64,000 nt of DNA. It comes from JAOXRU01 sp965247735. Lineage in GTDB: Bacteria; Bacteroidota; Bacteroidia; Flavobacteriales; Flavobacteriaceae. A model generated the notes under the pieces. It had not been told where the DNA came from and did not search any database. It was given only the letters and a program-made list of their open reading frames with translations. The translations under genes and the position numbers were made by a program. Shown here piece after piece: positions 44,094-53,186 of this stretch. The stretch spans positions 3,534,001 through 3,598,000 of the forward strand of contig CBDFHN010000002.1 of NCBI GenBank assembly GCA_965247735.1. Reading direction: 5' to 3'. The stretch's first letter is position 1, and each line of letters opens with the position of its first letter.

Positions 44094-44672
44094 ATGAGAA
44101 AATTACTTTTAATTATATTTTTAATAACGAACAGCTTTTGCTTTTCTCAAGTAAAAGTTGACCAAAAAAGTTTATCTGATAGTGCTTTAGAATTAACAAA
44201 ACAACATGTTGTTTATGATGCGCGCTATTTTTCTATTGGTTATCCAAATGGTGATGTTCCAATAGATAAAGGTGTTTGCACAGATGTTATTATTAGAGCT
44301 TATAGAAAAATCGGAATTGACCTGCAAAAATTAGTACATGAGGATATGAAATTGAACTTTCATAAATATCCGAAAAATTGGGGGCTAAAAAGAACAGATA
44401 AAAACATTGACCATAGAAGGGTTCCTAATCTGATGACTTTTTTTAAGCGAAAAGGAGCAGAAAAACAGATTACAAAAACATCAAGCGATTACTATCCGGG
44501 TGATATTGTTTCTTGGAGCTTGGGAGGTGGACTAACTCATATTGGAATTGTAGTGGATAAAAAATCCAGAGACGGAAAAAGAAATTTGATTGTTCATAAT
44601 ATTGGAGCAGGTCAAGTCTTAGAAGACTGTCTTTTTAATTTTAAAATTATTGGTCATTATCGGTACCGTTAG
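44094..44672 (+). CDS. DUF1287 exported amidase-like protein
   Basis: 192 residues with a signal peptide (MRKLLLIIFLITNSFCFSQ). DUF1287 features: DARYFSIGYPNGDVPIDKGVCTDVIIRAYR with the catalytic-type cysteine in GVCTDV, and LTHIGIVVDKKS with the histidine, the NlpC/P60-like Cys-His arrangement. Likely acts on cell-wall peptides. Follows the CBS gene by 21 bases. Confidence 0.9.
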   Translation: MRKLLLIIFLITNSFCFSQVKVDQKSLSDSALELTKQHVVYDARYFSIGYPNGDVPIDKGVCTDVIIRAYRKIGIDLQKLVHEDMKLNFHKYPKNWGLKRTDKNIDHRRVPNLMTFFKRKGAEKQITKTSSDYYPGDIVSWSLGGGLTHIGIVVDKKSRDGKRNLIVHNIGAGQVLEDCLFNFKIIGHYRYR

Positions 44673-44705
44673 TTTATAATAGAATGTTTTATAAAGTGCA
44701 TAAAG

Positions 44706-45431
44706 ATGAGGGTCAAATTATTGTTTTTCTGCCTTTTAGTTCTTTTTAGCTTTGAAAAATTAATATCTCAAAGGTGTGAAATAAAGAATCTTAAGAGCTT
44801 TGAATTTGCTAAACATGATGATTTTTCTGAATCAAAAATATTTTTCAGTCTTAAATTTAAAATTAATGGTATTGACTTTAGTACTATTGATACAAATCGA
44901 ATACGAGTTCCTATAAATAATAAAACATTTGATTCAATTTCATATTCTTTTGTAAATGATAAAAATGAGCTAGTTAGGGGAGATTTTTTATGCAAATTTA
45001 AAGCTGATGAAAAATATACGATATCGCCTTGCACCTGTTGTGGAATTTTTTTAGTGTTGCCAAGTAAAAATGCGAATAGAGGTTATGTAAAGTTTAAGAA
45101 CAATTCAAGTAGTGAATTTATTGGTATGGTTTCGGAAATTGATTATGAAGAAGTATTGCCAAAGAAAACAACTGATTATATCTTTTCATCAATTTCTATG
45201 AATTGTGGCTTTAGGCCTTCATATATTTCTTTAGCGCTTCCTAGTTATTTAAATAAGAAGTATCAGTTTGAAAATTGGTCTACAAAAACGACTAAAGAAA
45301 TAAGAGTTTTACATGAAGAGCAAAACCAAGATATTGTTTATAGGATAAATTACCTCTTTTTGCATAAAGAAAAACTAACAATTAGCATTGATGAAGATGG
45401 ATCTGATTTTGAATTAATTCTAGATAAATAA
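44706..45431 (+). CDS. Exported protein of unknown function
   Basis: 241 residues with a signal peptide ending near LISQRC. The mature part is beta-rich and contains the cysteine group ISPCTCCGIF. No family recognised. It starts 33 bases after the DUF1287 gene in the same direction. Confidence 0.75.
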   Translation: MRVKLLFFCLLVLFSFEKLISQRCEIKNLKSFEFAKHDDFSESKIFFSLKFKINGIDFSTIDTNRIRVPINNKTFDSISYSFVNDKNELVRGDFLCKFKADEKYTISPCTCCGIFLVLPSKNANRGYVKFKNNSSSEFIGMVSEIDYEEVLPKKTTDYIFSSISMNCGFRPSYISLALPSYLNKKYQFENWSTKTTKEIRVLHEEQNQDIVYRINYLFLHKEKLTISIDEDGSDFELILDK

Positions 45432-45444
45432 AGTAATATAACCT

Positions 45445-45795
45445 CTAGCGCTCCCTCTTTACCAGCATATAATAGTCATTGTCTAAGGGCAAATAGCCTT
45501 GATCATAGATAAAAAAATAGGTAGTTCCTTTTTTTGTAGTATATAAGTTGGTGATGTATTCAAAATCAAAGCCTTTGTCTAAAAGTCTAGTTTTTGTGGT
45601 TTTACTTTTATCGGTAGGATTTAGACTTTCTAAAATTCTATAGTTTTTTCTGAGCCTATTGTTGATGTTTCGGACAAGGTTTTTACTGTCTTTATTAACC
45701 TTGTTATTGTAGGCATTTCTACAATAATCAGAACAGAATTTCTTGTCGATTCTACCAATCAATTTTTCATTGCATTCTAAGCATGTTTTTTCCAT
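45445..45795 (-). CDS. Small zinc-ribbon protein
   Basis: 116 residues; the first 25 hold a zinc ribbon (CLECNEKLIGRIDKKFCSDYCRNAYNNKV) of the kind found in many short flavobacterial proteins. The C-terminal part (FDFEYITNLYTTKKGTTYFFIYDQGYLPL) is conserved in appearance but unassigned. Cytoplasmic; may bind nucleic acid. Confidence 0.82.
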   Translation of the reverse strand: MEKTCLECNEKLIGRIDKKFCSDYCRNAYNNKVNKDSKNLVRNINNRLRKNYRILESLNPTDKSKTTKTRLLDKGFDFEYITNLYTTKKGTTYFFIYDQGYLPLDNDYYMLVKRER

Positions 45796-45968
45796 ACAGT
45801 ATCTAAGATACTGATAATTTTTTACAATTGATATTGTATGCTATTTCGTGCTTAAGAAATCAATATAGTTTATTGCAATAAACGATTTAGACCTAAGCTT
45901 GGATGGTATTATTAATAGGTCGAAACGAATATCGGAAGATTAAACCCTAATTGGCTACCGCCCTGCGG

Positions 45969-47117
45969 TTAAAACTCGTAAGCTAATTCTTCTTCCTTAA
46001 CGTCTTTGGCGTTTTTTAGATCCTCAATAAGCTCATCTATTTGTATTATGGTTACATTGGGCATGCAAATAACATGTGATACCTTTCCTTCTGTTGCCAA
46101 TTGCCATTTTAGTTTTACATCACTTGGGGTTTTGGGTAGCACAACAGTAATGGCGCCTGGATTTCTCCATGCTTTTATTCCAATTTCGTTAAGTTTTAGC
46201 TCACAATATTCAGCAACTTTAAGACTGTGTAGGTATCTTTTTTCTAAACCTTCTATTCCGATTTTTTTGATGGCATACCATAAAAATAGCGGAGAATGTC
46301 CGTTTCTAGATCCTGTAATAGTGGTGTCAAATGATCCAATATAGGAAATGCCTTTGGCGATACGATCTCTATTAGAACGCTTGGCAATAAGAACACCAGT
46401 AGGGATCGGAGATCCAATAAATTTATGTCCACTTATGGAAATACTATCCGCTCCATCTTTAAAATCGAATGGCAAACGGGGTTTCATAAATGGGCCATAA
46501 GAACCTGAAAGTGCCGCATCTACATGAATGTAATGATCGTGAATAGCGAGGTTCTGTAAAATGTTTTTTATTTTTGAAATATCATCTTTTGCTTCTTTCA
46601 TAGTTGTTCCGAAAGTACCTAAAACAATAACAGGTTTGTGCCTGTTCATTTTTACGGTATTTTCAAAATCTTCATAATCCATTTCTCCATTTTCTTGAGA
46701 GCGAATTACAATACTAGGAATATTAAGTAAATGAATATTTTTTCTAATGCTATAATGAGTCGATTCTGAATAGTAAACCATTGCTTTTGGATACATTTCT
46801 CTGGCTAAATATAAACCGTATAAGTTGCTTTCCGATCCGCCATTGGTTACATATCCCCAGAAATCTTTCGGATTCGCTCTAAATAGCTTTGCGAAGATGC
46901 TTACTACTTCGCGTTCCATTTCGTGAGTTTGCACTTTATAGGTGCCATCTTCAAAAGGATCTCCAAGATTATTGATTGGATACTGAAAGAAATCATTTAG
47001 CTCACTATAATCAAAATCTTTGGATACAGGATAGCCCAGAAAAGTATCTCTTGCCGTAGCTAAGGTTTCTTTTAATGTTGCTAAACGTTGTTGATCTTTT
47101 GTAGTTAACTGATTCAT
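45969..47117 (-). CDS. hdc: PLP-dependent histidine decarboxylase
   Basis: 382 residues from the ATG at 47117. A group II PLP decarboxylase: NGGSESNLYGLYLAREMYP, DHYIHVDAALSGSYGP, and the cofactor lysine in SISGHKFIGSP. Closest to the pyridoxal type histidine decarboxylases, which convert histidine to histamine; serine or another amino acid cannot be fully excluded. Monocistronic; separated from the NAD operon by a terminator. Confidence 0.85.
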   Translation of the reverse strand: MNQLTTKDQQRLATLKETLATARDTFLGYPVSKDFDYSELNDFFQYPINNLGDPFEDGTYKVQTHEMEREVVSIFAKLFRANPKDFWGYVTNGGSESNLYGLYLAREMYPKAMVYYSESTHYSIRKNIHLLNIPSIVIRSQENGEMDYEDFENTVKMNRHKPVIVLGTFGTTMKEAKDDISKIKNILQNLAIHDHYIHVDAALSGSYGPFMKPRLPFDFKDGADSISISGHKFIGSPIPTGVLIAKRSNRDRIAKGISYIGSFDTTITGSRNGHSPLFLWYAIKKIGIEGLEKRYLHSLKVAEYCELKLNEIGIKAWRNPGAITVVLPKTPSDVKLKWQLATEGKVSHVICMPNVTIIQIDELIEDLKNAKDVKEEELAYEF

Positions 47118-47245
47118 AGCGGAATGCTTGTTTTTATGATTGTGTTTGATGATGTAAAACATTGCAAAAATAAAATAAACAGAACTTTATTTCAAGTAAT
47201 AATGATAAATCAGTAATTAATTCTTTTTGACGTTATTTTAAAAGA

Positions 47246-47278
47246 AAAAACAACTACTTGAGTAAAATAGTTGTTTTT
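47246..47278 (-). terminator. Intrinsic terminator ending the NrtR/NAD operon
   Basis: AAAAACAACTA (47246-47256) / TAGTTGTTTTT (47268-47278). On the minus strand the hairpin is followed by a TTCTTTT stretch, 125 bases after the last gene's stop. Confidence 0.8.
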
Positions 47279-47402
47279 GGGACAGGTATAATTTTCTGTT
47301 AGGTATTTTTTTGTTTTAGCCGTGATTGCAATGGCAGCTTTTTTGAGGTACGATAAAAACTATAATGGAAAGCGCGAATAGCTTCTAAATATAATTATGC
47401 TT

Positions 47403-47939
47403 TTAAGCAAAATCATAAACGGTAGTATCAATTTTATTAGCAATTAATTTCTTATTTATTATCGCTTCAATCTCTTCCCATTTTCCACCCGCCAGTCCAC
47501 AACCAATTCTTGGCATGTGTACAGTTGCATTTTCTATTTTAGCAAACTCAGCTACTCTTTGTATGCATTCAGCAACAAATGGATAACGGATAGGAGGGGT
47601 TCCATCTTTATTTTTTCTTACTTTATGTTGCGCAACCATATTGGCAATCCAAAGATCAGAGCTAACTTTTACGAATTGAACATTTCCTAACTTAAATTCT
47701 TTTTCAATTGTATCAGGGGCTGTGTCTTTTAATTTTTGAAATTTGACAGTATCAGATAGCTGGCCGGTATTATTTTTAAACCAATTTCTGTACTCTTTTT
47801 CAGGAGCTTGCCAACGATTAGAAATGGCTAATACAAAGCCCTTTCCCCAGCCACCAATATCATTGCAGATATGAACTATAATTTTTGTGTTATTTCCGAT
47901 TGGGTTGGTCGCATCACCTTTTATGTATTGTATTGACAT
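47403..47939 (-). CDS. Macrodomain protein, TARG1/Poa1p-like
   Basis: 178 residues forming one macrodomain: ADP-ribose-binding GDAT (8-11), VHICNDIGGWGKGF (22-35) and MPRIGCGLAGGKWEE. The last motif parallels human TARG1 (MPRIGCGLD...), but the catalytic aspartate of TARG1 is alanine here, as in Poa1p-like members. Poa1p removes phosphate from ADP-ribose-1''-phosphate, which arises from the product of the KptA reaction; a KptA gene is in the same operon. A role as ADP-ribose-1''-phosphatase is therefore my preferred inference. Confidence 0.88.
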   Translation of the reverse strand: MSIQYIKGDATNPIGNNTKIIVHICNDIGGWGKGFVLAISNRWQAPEKEYRNWFKNNTGQLSDTVKFQKLKDTAPDTIEKEFKLGNVQFVKVSSDLWIANMVAQHKVRKNKDGTPPIRYPFVAECIQRVAEFAKIENATVHMPRIGCGLAGGKWEEIEAIINKKLIANKIDTTVYDFA

Positions 47940-47954
47940 GGTTTTAGAGTGTTT

Positions 47955-48527
47955 TTAGCTTTTGCGTAGTTCGTCTTTTATTATATTGTATATATCGTTA
48001 ATGTCTTGATTCCCATTTATTGTAATTGTTTTGATTCCTAAATCTTTAATAAAATTAATTGCAGGAACAGTAGTGTTTTCAAATTCATTAATCCTTGTCA
48101 ATACAATATTATTATCACTATCATCTTTTCTATTTTCTTCTTTGGCTCTTTTTATAGCCCTATTGAATAGCTTGTCTTTGGGAACATTTAAAAAGATAAC
48201 TTTATTAATGGAATCATTATTTTTTTTAATTACATCTAATAAGTGTTTTGCTTGTTCTATATTTCTAGGATATCCATCAAACAAAATTCCTTTATCGGAT
48301 TTATGATCATAATAGAATTGTGTTACTATTTTGGCGACTAAATAATCTGGCACTAACAACCCTTTGCTGCTATATTCGGATGCTTTAATTCCTAATTCTG
48401 TTTTTTTTTGTTTCTCAGCTCTTAAAACATCGCCCGTAGAAAGGTGTGTGAGACCAAATTCAGCAACAGTTTTTTTACTTTGAGTTCCTTTTCCTGCCAA
48501 TGGTGGTCCAAAAATAATTATGTTCAT
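47955..48527 (-). CDS. Adenylate kinase homologue
   Basis: 190 residues with P-loop GPPLAGKGTQ (7-16), STGDVLRAE (NMP-binding) and FDGYPRNIEQA, as in adenylate kinases of the short (no-LID-insert) type. The usual GPPGAGKGTQ has Leu in place of Gly at position 10. It is not the housekeeping copy by context: it lies near the end of the NrtR operon. It could recycle AMP made by the PRPP synthetase homologue of the same operon. Confidence 0.85.
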   Translation of the reverse strand: MNIIIFGPPLAGKGTQSKKTVAEFGLTHLSTGDVLRAEKQKKTELGIKASEYSSKGLLVPDYLVAKIVTQFYYDHKSDKGILFDGYPRNIEQAKHLLDVIKKNNDSINKVIFLNVPKDKLFNRAIKRAKEENRKDDSDNNIVLTRINEFENTTVPAINFIKDLGIKTITINGNQDINDIYNIIKDELRKS

Positions 48528-48539
48528 TTTTATTAATTT

Positions 48540-48842
48540 TTATATTTCTATAACATCAAACCCAATAATTTCAGATAATCGTTTTTTAAATTTAGATATC
48601 CAAGTTACCCACTGCTTTTCTTCTATATTCCCAGTAATTAATAAGCCACTTGGTTCTACTGAAGCAGTAATGCTTTTTTCTTCTTCATTAAAGCTAAACC
48701 AATATGGTATTCCTTCTTCTCCTTTTCCAACTTTTCCAAATCCTATCCAACCAGGCAATTTTTCATATACCAATACGATTTTGACCCACATTTCATTTGG
48801 TAAATCGTATCTAACATTCAGAACACATTCTTGGTGTTTCAT
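48540..48842 (-). CDS. Unknown protein of the NrtR operon (100 aa)
   Basis: 100 residues, soluble, with several tryptophans (MWVKIVLVYEKLPGWIGFGKVGKGEEGIPYWFSF). Overlaps the preceding 164-residue gene by 4 bases and precedes the adenylate-kinase gene by 12. No family recognised. The beta-strand pattern suggests a small binding protein, possibly a partner or immunity-like protein for its upstream neighbour; this is speculation. Confidence 0.75.
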   Translation of the reverse strand: MKHQECVLNVRYDLPNEMWVKIVLVYEKLPGWIGFGKVGKGEEGIPYWFSFNEEEKSITASVEPSGLLITGNIEEKQWVTWISKFKKRLSEIIGFDVIEI

Positions 48843-49333
48843 TGGTTTCTATATCTGCTAGGTGTATTTATTGCCCCGTTGATAATCATCTTTTCAAAAT
48901 CAGGGATTGAATTATATTCATAATTCCAGCTTATGAACATCAATTTTTCAATTTCGTTATGAGCTGCTTCACTTTCATTATTGATTAACTTGTTCAAGAC
49001 TGCTCTTGAACAAGCATATCCTAAAATGGTTGGATTTGTATCTGTTGATAGCCCACTAACTTCTAGTATAGTAATTTTTAATCCATTATTGTTTACGAGT
49101 TTAGAGAATGCATATTTAACACCATTAGCTACTCCTTTTTTCCAATGATCATATCCCTTTTCTGGAACAGTTTCTAAATATCCTTGACTACAAAAACCAC
49201 TGCCAGAATAATTTTCAATAATATCCAATGTATTGTTTTGTGTTAATTCAATAATTAAATAAACTTCCCCAAAGTGTGGAAGGCCATTTTTTATTTTCTT
49301 AACTATATGTTTAGATGTTATTTTTTCCATCAT
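48839..49333 (-). CDS. Unknown protein of the NrtR operon (164 aa)
   Basis: 164 residues, soluble. Notable segments: GEVYLIIELTQNNTLDIIENYSGSGFCSQGYLETVPEKGYDHWKKGVANGVKYAFSKL and TDTNPTILGYACSRAVLNKLI. No family recognised by eye. Starts 4 bases after the nadV stop, so it is translated together with the nicotinamide phosphoribosyltransferase. Confidence 0.78.
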   Translation of the reverse strand: MMEKITSKHIVKKIKNGLPHFGEVYLIIELTQNNTLDIIENYSGSGFCSQGYLETVPEKGYDHWKKGVANGVKYAFSKLVNNNGLKITILEVSGLSTDTNPTILGYACSRAVLNKLINNESEAAHNEIEKLMFISWNYEYNSIPDFEKMIINGAINTPSRYRNQ

Positions 49334-49337
49334 CTTA

Positions 49338-50786
49338 CTACTTGACTATAGCACGTATTTCTTGCAAAGAGGTGTCAACCAGAAGCTTTCCGTCTCTAAA
49401 TACTTCTTTTAGCTCGCCTTTGCCTTCTTCATCCCAGTTTACTTGATCTACCAGTTGATAAACTCCGTTTTCTTTAATGATTTTTATGAGTCCTTTTGCT
49501 GATTTTTTTGTTCCATCGTCAGTAATTGGGTCTTTAAAAATTTCTCTTCCTTCTCCATTAACTTCTCCATAGGTTGCTTTCATTGCAAAACCAAAAGTGT
49601 CTCGAGTATTGTATTGGTAGGTAAAAGATCCAATACCAAGTACAACATTGGTAGAAGCAAAACCTTTTTGTTTGAGCTGCTCACATATTTGAGTTGCTCT
49701 TTCTATAGTGATGCTATCTCCATAAATTGCGCCAATATGTGAGTCCAATTCTTTATAACCTTTAGTATTGGTACCACCTCCAAAAATATCCCAAAGCAAT
49801 TGTACTACACCTTTTCTTTCTGGCTCGGTTTTACCATTTGGATTTCCGCAAATAATAGCAACAGGATCACCACTATCTGGTCTAATCACCACTTTACCAT
49901 CTCTTGCCAATACTTCTTCTTTTAGATTAGGAAGATATTCGGTAAGTACCTTCCATAAATCCCAAGTATCAGAAACAATAGATACAATTCCGTTGGGATA
50001 AACCTCAGAGATCAAACGTTTAAAAGTGTCTTGTTCTCCAGTATTTGTTCCCATACACATCACCGAATGTTCGGTAGCGGCTACAGAACCACCAATAAGT
50101 TCAGTTTCTGAATTGGCATTATAATAGGTTTCTAGAAAATCTATTGCTGGAATAGTATCTGAACCAGTAAAACTCAATAAATGTCCAGAAGCACTCATTA
50201 CCGCAGCTTCTATACCTGCCATTCCTCGCATAGAAAAATCGTGTCCTTGCCAATCTACAAACTCAGGTATAGATGAGGTTTTTTTTGCATAAAAGTCTAG
50301 AATTTCACGGTATTGCTTTGCAATTGTTGCGGAATTGCATGGCAGCCAAACTGTAGTAGAAAGTAGGGTTTCGAAATAATTGGTTAACCAAAAAAATTCT
50401 GGTAAGGTATTATACATCGTAAACATTGGTACTCTGATTGGTACAGAAGCACCTTCTGGCAAGGCTTTAAATACCATTGGAATATAACCCAAATCGTGTA
50501 ATGCTTCTATATGGGAAATACCTACTTGATTTTCACCTAGGTAATTATTGATTCTACGAGAATATGCCTTGCAAACTGCTTCCTTTGGTTGGTCGAAGAA
50601 ATTGGTTTTAAAATCTGTAATAATGTATTTTTTCAGGAAATATTGTAATCCAAAAAACACAACTTCCTCTATACCATCTATTCTACTTTTTCTTGGTGTC
50701 CAATTAGAGTATACTAATGTTGTTCCGTCAGGATATTGTCTTTTGTGGTCTACTTTGTAACCGTCTGTATATAGTAATGGATTCAT
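49338..50786 (-). CDS. nadV: Nicotinamide phosphoribosyltransferase (NAMPT/NadV)
   Basis: 482 residues, the usual NAMPT length. Starts NPLLYTDGYKVDHKRQYPDGT, and SFTGSDTIPAID retains the aspartate that gives preference for nicotinamide over nicotinate. It makes NMN from nicotinamide and PRPP. Related Namat enzymes of phage-type NAD reconstitution (NARP1) use ADP-ribose pyrophosphate in place of PRPP; sequence inspection alone cannot tell which substrate is used. No NMN adenylyltransferase gene is in the operon. Confidence 0.93.
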   Translation of the reverse strand: MNPLLYTDGYKVDHKRQYPDGTTLVYSNWTPRKSRIDGIEEVVFFGLQYFLKKYIITDFKTNFFDQPKEAVCKAYSRRINNYLGENQVGISHIEALHDLGYIPMVFKALPEGASVPIRVPMFTMYNTLPEFFWLTNYFETLLSTTVWLPCNSATIAKQYREILDFYAKKTSSIPEFVDWQGHDFSMRGMAGIEAAVMSASGHLLSFTGSDTIPAIDFLETYYNANSETELIGGSVAATEHSVMCMGTNTGEQDTFKRLISEVYPNGIVSIVSDTWDLWKVLTEYLPNLKEEVLARDGKVVIRPDSGDPVAIICGNPNGKTEPERKGVVQLLWDIFGGGTNTKGYKELDSHIGAIYGDSITIERATQICEQLKQKGFASTNVVLGIGSFTYQYNTRDTFGFAMKATYGEVNGEGREIFKDPITDDGTKKSAKGLIKIIKENGVYQLVDQVNWDEEGKGELKEVFRDGKLLVDTSLQEIRAIVK

Positions 50787-50798
50787 ATATTTTGCTAT

Positions 50799-51869
50799 TT
50801 ATTGTAGTTTTTTAAAGTCTTTACTATCTGGTGAAAAAGAGCCATAAATAGTATGGAATTTCGTGTTTAGTTTTTCAGTTTCTAAGTTGAATTCTAATTG
50901 ATCTAAACAGGTAACAATTAAGTTGTGTTTAGATGATTGTGAATACGCACTGTCAATTTTAAGAGCATAATTTAGCAATTCATAATCTAGCTTCCCTATT
51001 CTTAATTCTTTTTGAAATTCGTTATAGACACAGGTTTCCTCTTCGTTGTTTTGCAAATTAAGTTCAGACTCATTGCTCATCCATCCATAACCATGTCTGG
51101 TCTGGTAGCTACGGGTAATATAATGGGTGGTTCTATCCTTTATCTGCAATTGATTGCAAATCTGATGTGCATTTTTTGAGGTCGTATGTGCATAGGTTAC
51201 ATTTGGGAAAATCCCATGATCCATATCTAATAAGATTCCCTGACTACCTTCAAATAGTAATGTTTTATAGGATTCTAAATGGCTATAGTTCGTAATATTC
51301 CAGTCTATTTCTGCAATAACATCAAGGAAAGTAGCTAGTTCTTGTTGTAATTTTTCGTCTTTTGCATAGCCATAATAAGAAGCTATGCTTTTTAATTTTT
51401 CTATTAATACTGCTGTTGGTGCAATAAGATCTACTGCAAATAATTTATAAGGACTTTCGTTTCTTTTCATGGTTGCGCCAACACCCATTCCACAACTTCC
51501 ATTTTTTAGATTTGTAGCATCATTTTTGTTTTTCCAAACATCAAAAGGAGTGCTTATTTTTGCCAGTGGATGAATATGTATGGTGGTATTTCCTCCTTTT
51601 GCGATAAGTTCTTTTCTTTCGTTGTATAAAAAAGTTGGGTGTATTGTACAATGCTCACTATAATAAGATGGTAATCCTCTTAATGCACCACTGGAAAAAC
51701 TGGAATGCACATGTTTTTTATCATCAATAATAACGGTATGTGCAGCCTGTTGCCCTCCAGAAAAGCGTATAACTATAGCTTTAGGATGATGCTTGGCAAG
51801 AAAATCTGTAGCGATGCCTTTGCCTTCATCCCCAAATCCTAAACCTATAATTATATGTGCTTTTTTCAT
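50799..51869 (-). CDS. Divergent PurA-like (adenylosuccinate synthetase fold) protein
   Basis: 356 residues, about 70 shorter than canonical PurA. The P-loop-like GFGDEGKG (11-18, with the catalytic Asp14) and His44 in GGQQAAHTVIIDD are kept, and GSQGILLDMDHGIFPNVTYAHTT matches the IMP/GTP region. In canonical PurA the second motif reads GGNNAGHTV; here it is QQAA. Substitutions near the nucleotide site, the short length and the operon context suggest a changed substrate, as in phage PurZ. It lies after a 115-base gap that contains an inverted repeat. Confidence 0.85.
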   Translation of the reverse strand: MKKAHIIIGLGFGDEGKGIATDFLAKHHPKAIVIRFSGGQQAAHTVIIDDKKHVHSSFSSGALRGLPSYYSEHCTIHPTFLYNERKELIAKGGNTTIHIHPLAKISTPFDVWKNKNDATNLKNGSCGMGVGATMKRNESPYKLFAVDLIAPTAVLIEKLKSIASYYGYAKDEKLQQELATFLDVIAEIDWNITNYSHLESYKTLLFEGSQGILLDMDHGIFPNVTYAHTTSKNAHQICNQLQIKDRTTHYITRSYQTRHGYGWMSNESELNLQNNEEETCVYNEFQKELRIGKLDYELLNYALKIDSAYSQSSKHNLIVTCLDQLEFNLETEKLNTKFHTIYGSFSPDSKDFKKLQ

Positions 51870-51906
51870 TGTTTTGTTCTAGTAATAACTTCTTTATGGT
51901 ATAAAA

Positions 51907-51962
51907 CAATAGCGTCCTAAAGCGTAATTTTTAGTTGTAAAAAAATAAATAGGACGGTATTG
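51907..51962 (-). other. Inverted repeat in the only large gap of the NrtR operon
   Basis: CAATAGCGTCCTA (51907-51919) and TAGGACGGTATTG (51950-51962) pair at 12 of 13 positions with a 30-base loop, between the VWA gene and the PurA-like gene. It may be an attenuator, an mRNA processing site or a regulator site. Confidence 0.5.
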
Positions 51963-51984
51963 AATTCAAAACACTCATTATGGA

Positions 51985-52842
51985 TTAAAGCATTGTAATA
52001 TCGTCTAGACCACTTAAATTTGTTCCACTATCAGCATTAGATTCGGCGTATTTTTTACAGCTAATTTCTTTAATGACATTTGCTATATCTAAATGATTCT
52101 CAAAAGACAAACAATTATCGCCTAACAATTCTTTCCAGGCGCTATTAGCTTTTGTAGCTTGGTAAGAATGAAGAATATTGATATGATAAACGTCGTAACG
52201 TTCTTGTGCCTTTTTTAACAATTCTAGACTGCTGTAGGTTTGTTGCCCACTACCCATAATTTCTTTAATTGCCGATGCTGGTAATGTAGACAGGTTTGGT
52301 TCATCACCAATGGTGAATAGCAATCCTTTCTGATTTCTTTTTTCAAAAGCATCTGTTCTAGTATGGAAAGCAGCAAAATACCAAGCCAAAAGGTAGCTTT
52401 CTCCACCATTTCCACCACCACCAGACTCAATATAGGTACGTGTTAACCACATATCTAGTTCTTCATCACCAGATTCAAACTGTCCTACTTGTAATGGATA
52501 TCCATCACATTCATGATCTCCAATTCCTAAAAATAATAATGCTGGATCAGGAATACCGCCTTGGATAATACCGCCCATTAGGTTTGGTAACCCATCTTTT
52601 ATCAATTCATGAGGAATATGTCCCATACTTCCTGTAACGTCCAATCCTAAAATAATAGGAAAAGAATTTGGATGTACCTCAGAATCTCTAGCTTCTCTAA
52701 AGCTAATGCCATTAGGATTCATGCTTGCATGTGCTTTTCGCTCTCTGTTTTGAGTAAAAATATCGTTGATTGATTTTGTACTATATCCTGCTTTTTTTGC
52801 ACGTACCGAACGTGCATCAAAATTATATCTTGTTCCTCCCAT
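51985..52842 (-). CDS. VWA-domain protein with MIDAS
   Basis: 285 residues. A von Willebrand A-type fold starts at about residue 60 with the metal-ion site ILGLDVTGSMG (Asp68-x-Thr70-x-Ser72) and a later LLFTIGDEPN. The first 55 residues (FDARSVRAKKAGYSTKSINDIF) are basic and unassigned. A glycine-rich loop (YIESGGGGNGGESYLLAWYFAAFHTRTDAF) lies at about residues 138-165. No signal peptide, so it acts in the cytoplasm, perhaps as an assembly platform for the 111-residue helical protein encoded directly upstream (3 bases apart). Confidence 0.85.
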   Translation of the reverse strand: MGGTRYNFDARSVRAKKAGYSTKSINDIFTQNRERKAHASMNPNGISFREARDSEVHPNSFPIILGLDVTGSMGHIPHELIKDGLPNLMGGIIQGGIPDPALLFLGIGDHECDGYPLQVGQFESGDEELDMWLTRTYIESGGGGNGGESYLLAWYFAAFHTRTDAFEKRNQKGLLFTIGDEPNLSTLPASAIKEIMGSGQQTYSSLELLKKAQERYDVYHINILHSYQATKANSAWKELLGDNCLSFENHLDIANVIKEISCKKYAESNADSGTNLSGLDDITML

Positions 52843-52844
52843 AA

Positions 52845-53180
52845 CTATATTGTTTTTCCGAATAAATATTGATATCTCTTTTTGGCAATTTCTAATTGAA
52901 TTTTTAGGTTTCTCATTTTAAAAGATAATTCCATGTCTTTTATAACAAAAGCTTCTGGTTCAAAATCTGCAAATACCAAACTGTTTTTATCTAATGGACT
53001 AATATCTATTAGCCCTTCTTGTTCTCTTTGTAATCTTTTGATTTTTAAATCAAAATCTTCAATTTTTCGTCTGTAAATAAGTTCAGCATCTTCCCCAATG
53101 GTTTTTGCTCTATCTTCTCTTATTTGCTCATTGTTTCGCTTAAGCGCTTCAATAAATCTTGGTTTTAATTCTTCTTCCAT
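52845..53180 (-). CDS. Coiled-coil protein of the NrtR operon
   Basis: 111 residues, highly charged and mostly helical (KPRFIEALKRNNEQIREDRAKTIGEDAELIYRRKIEDFDLKIKRLQREQEG), with an amphipathic C-terminal helix. No family recognised. Lies between DUF4291 and VWA genes with gaps of 6 and 2 bases. Confidence 0.75.
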   Translation of the reverse strand: MEEELKPRFIEALKRNNEQIREDRAKTIGEDAELIYRRKIEDFDLKIKRLQREQEGLIDISPLDKNSLVFADFEPEAFVIKDMELSFKMRNLKIQLEIAKKRYQYLFGKTI

Positions 53181-53186
53181 AGTTTT

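Noticed and set aside
45950..45975. Short stem ACCGC/GCGGT near the hdc stop as a terminator
   Set aside because: Only 5 bp and no T-run in the transcribed direction.
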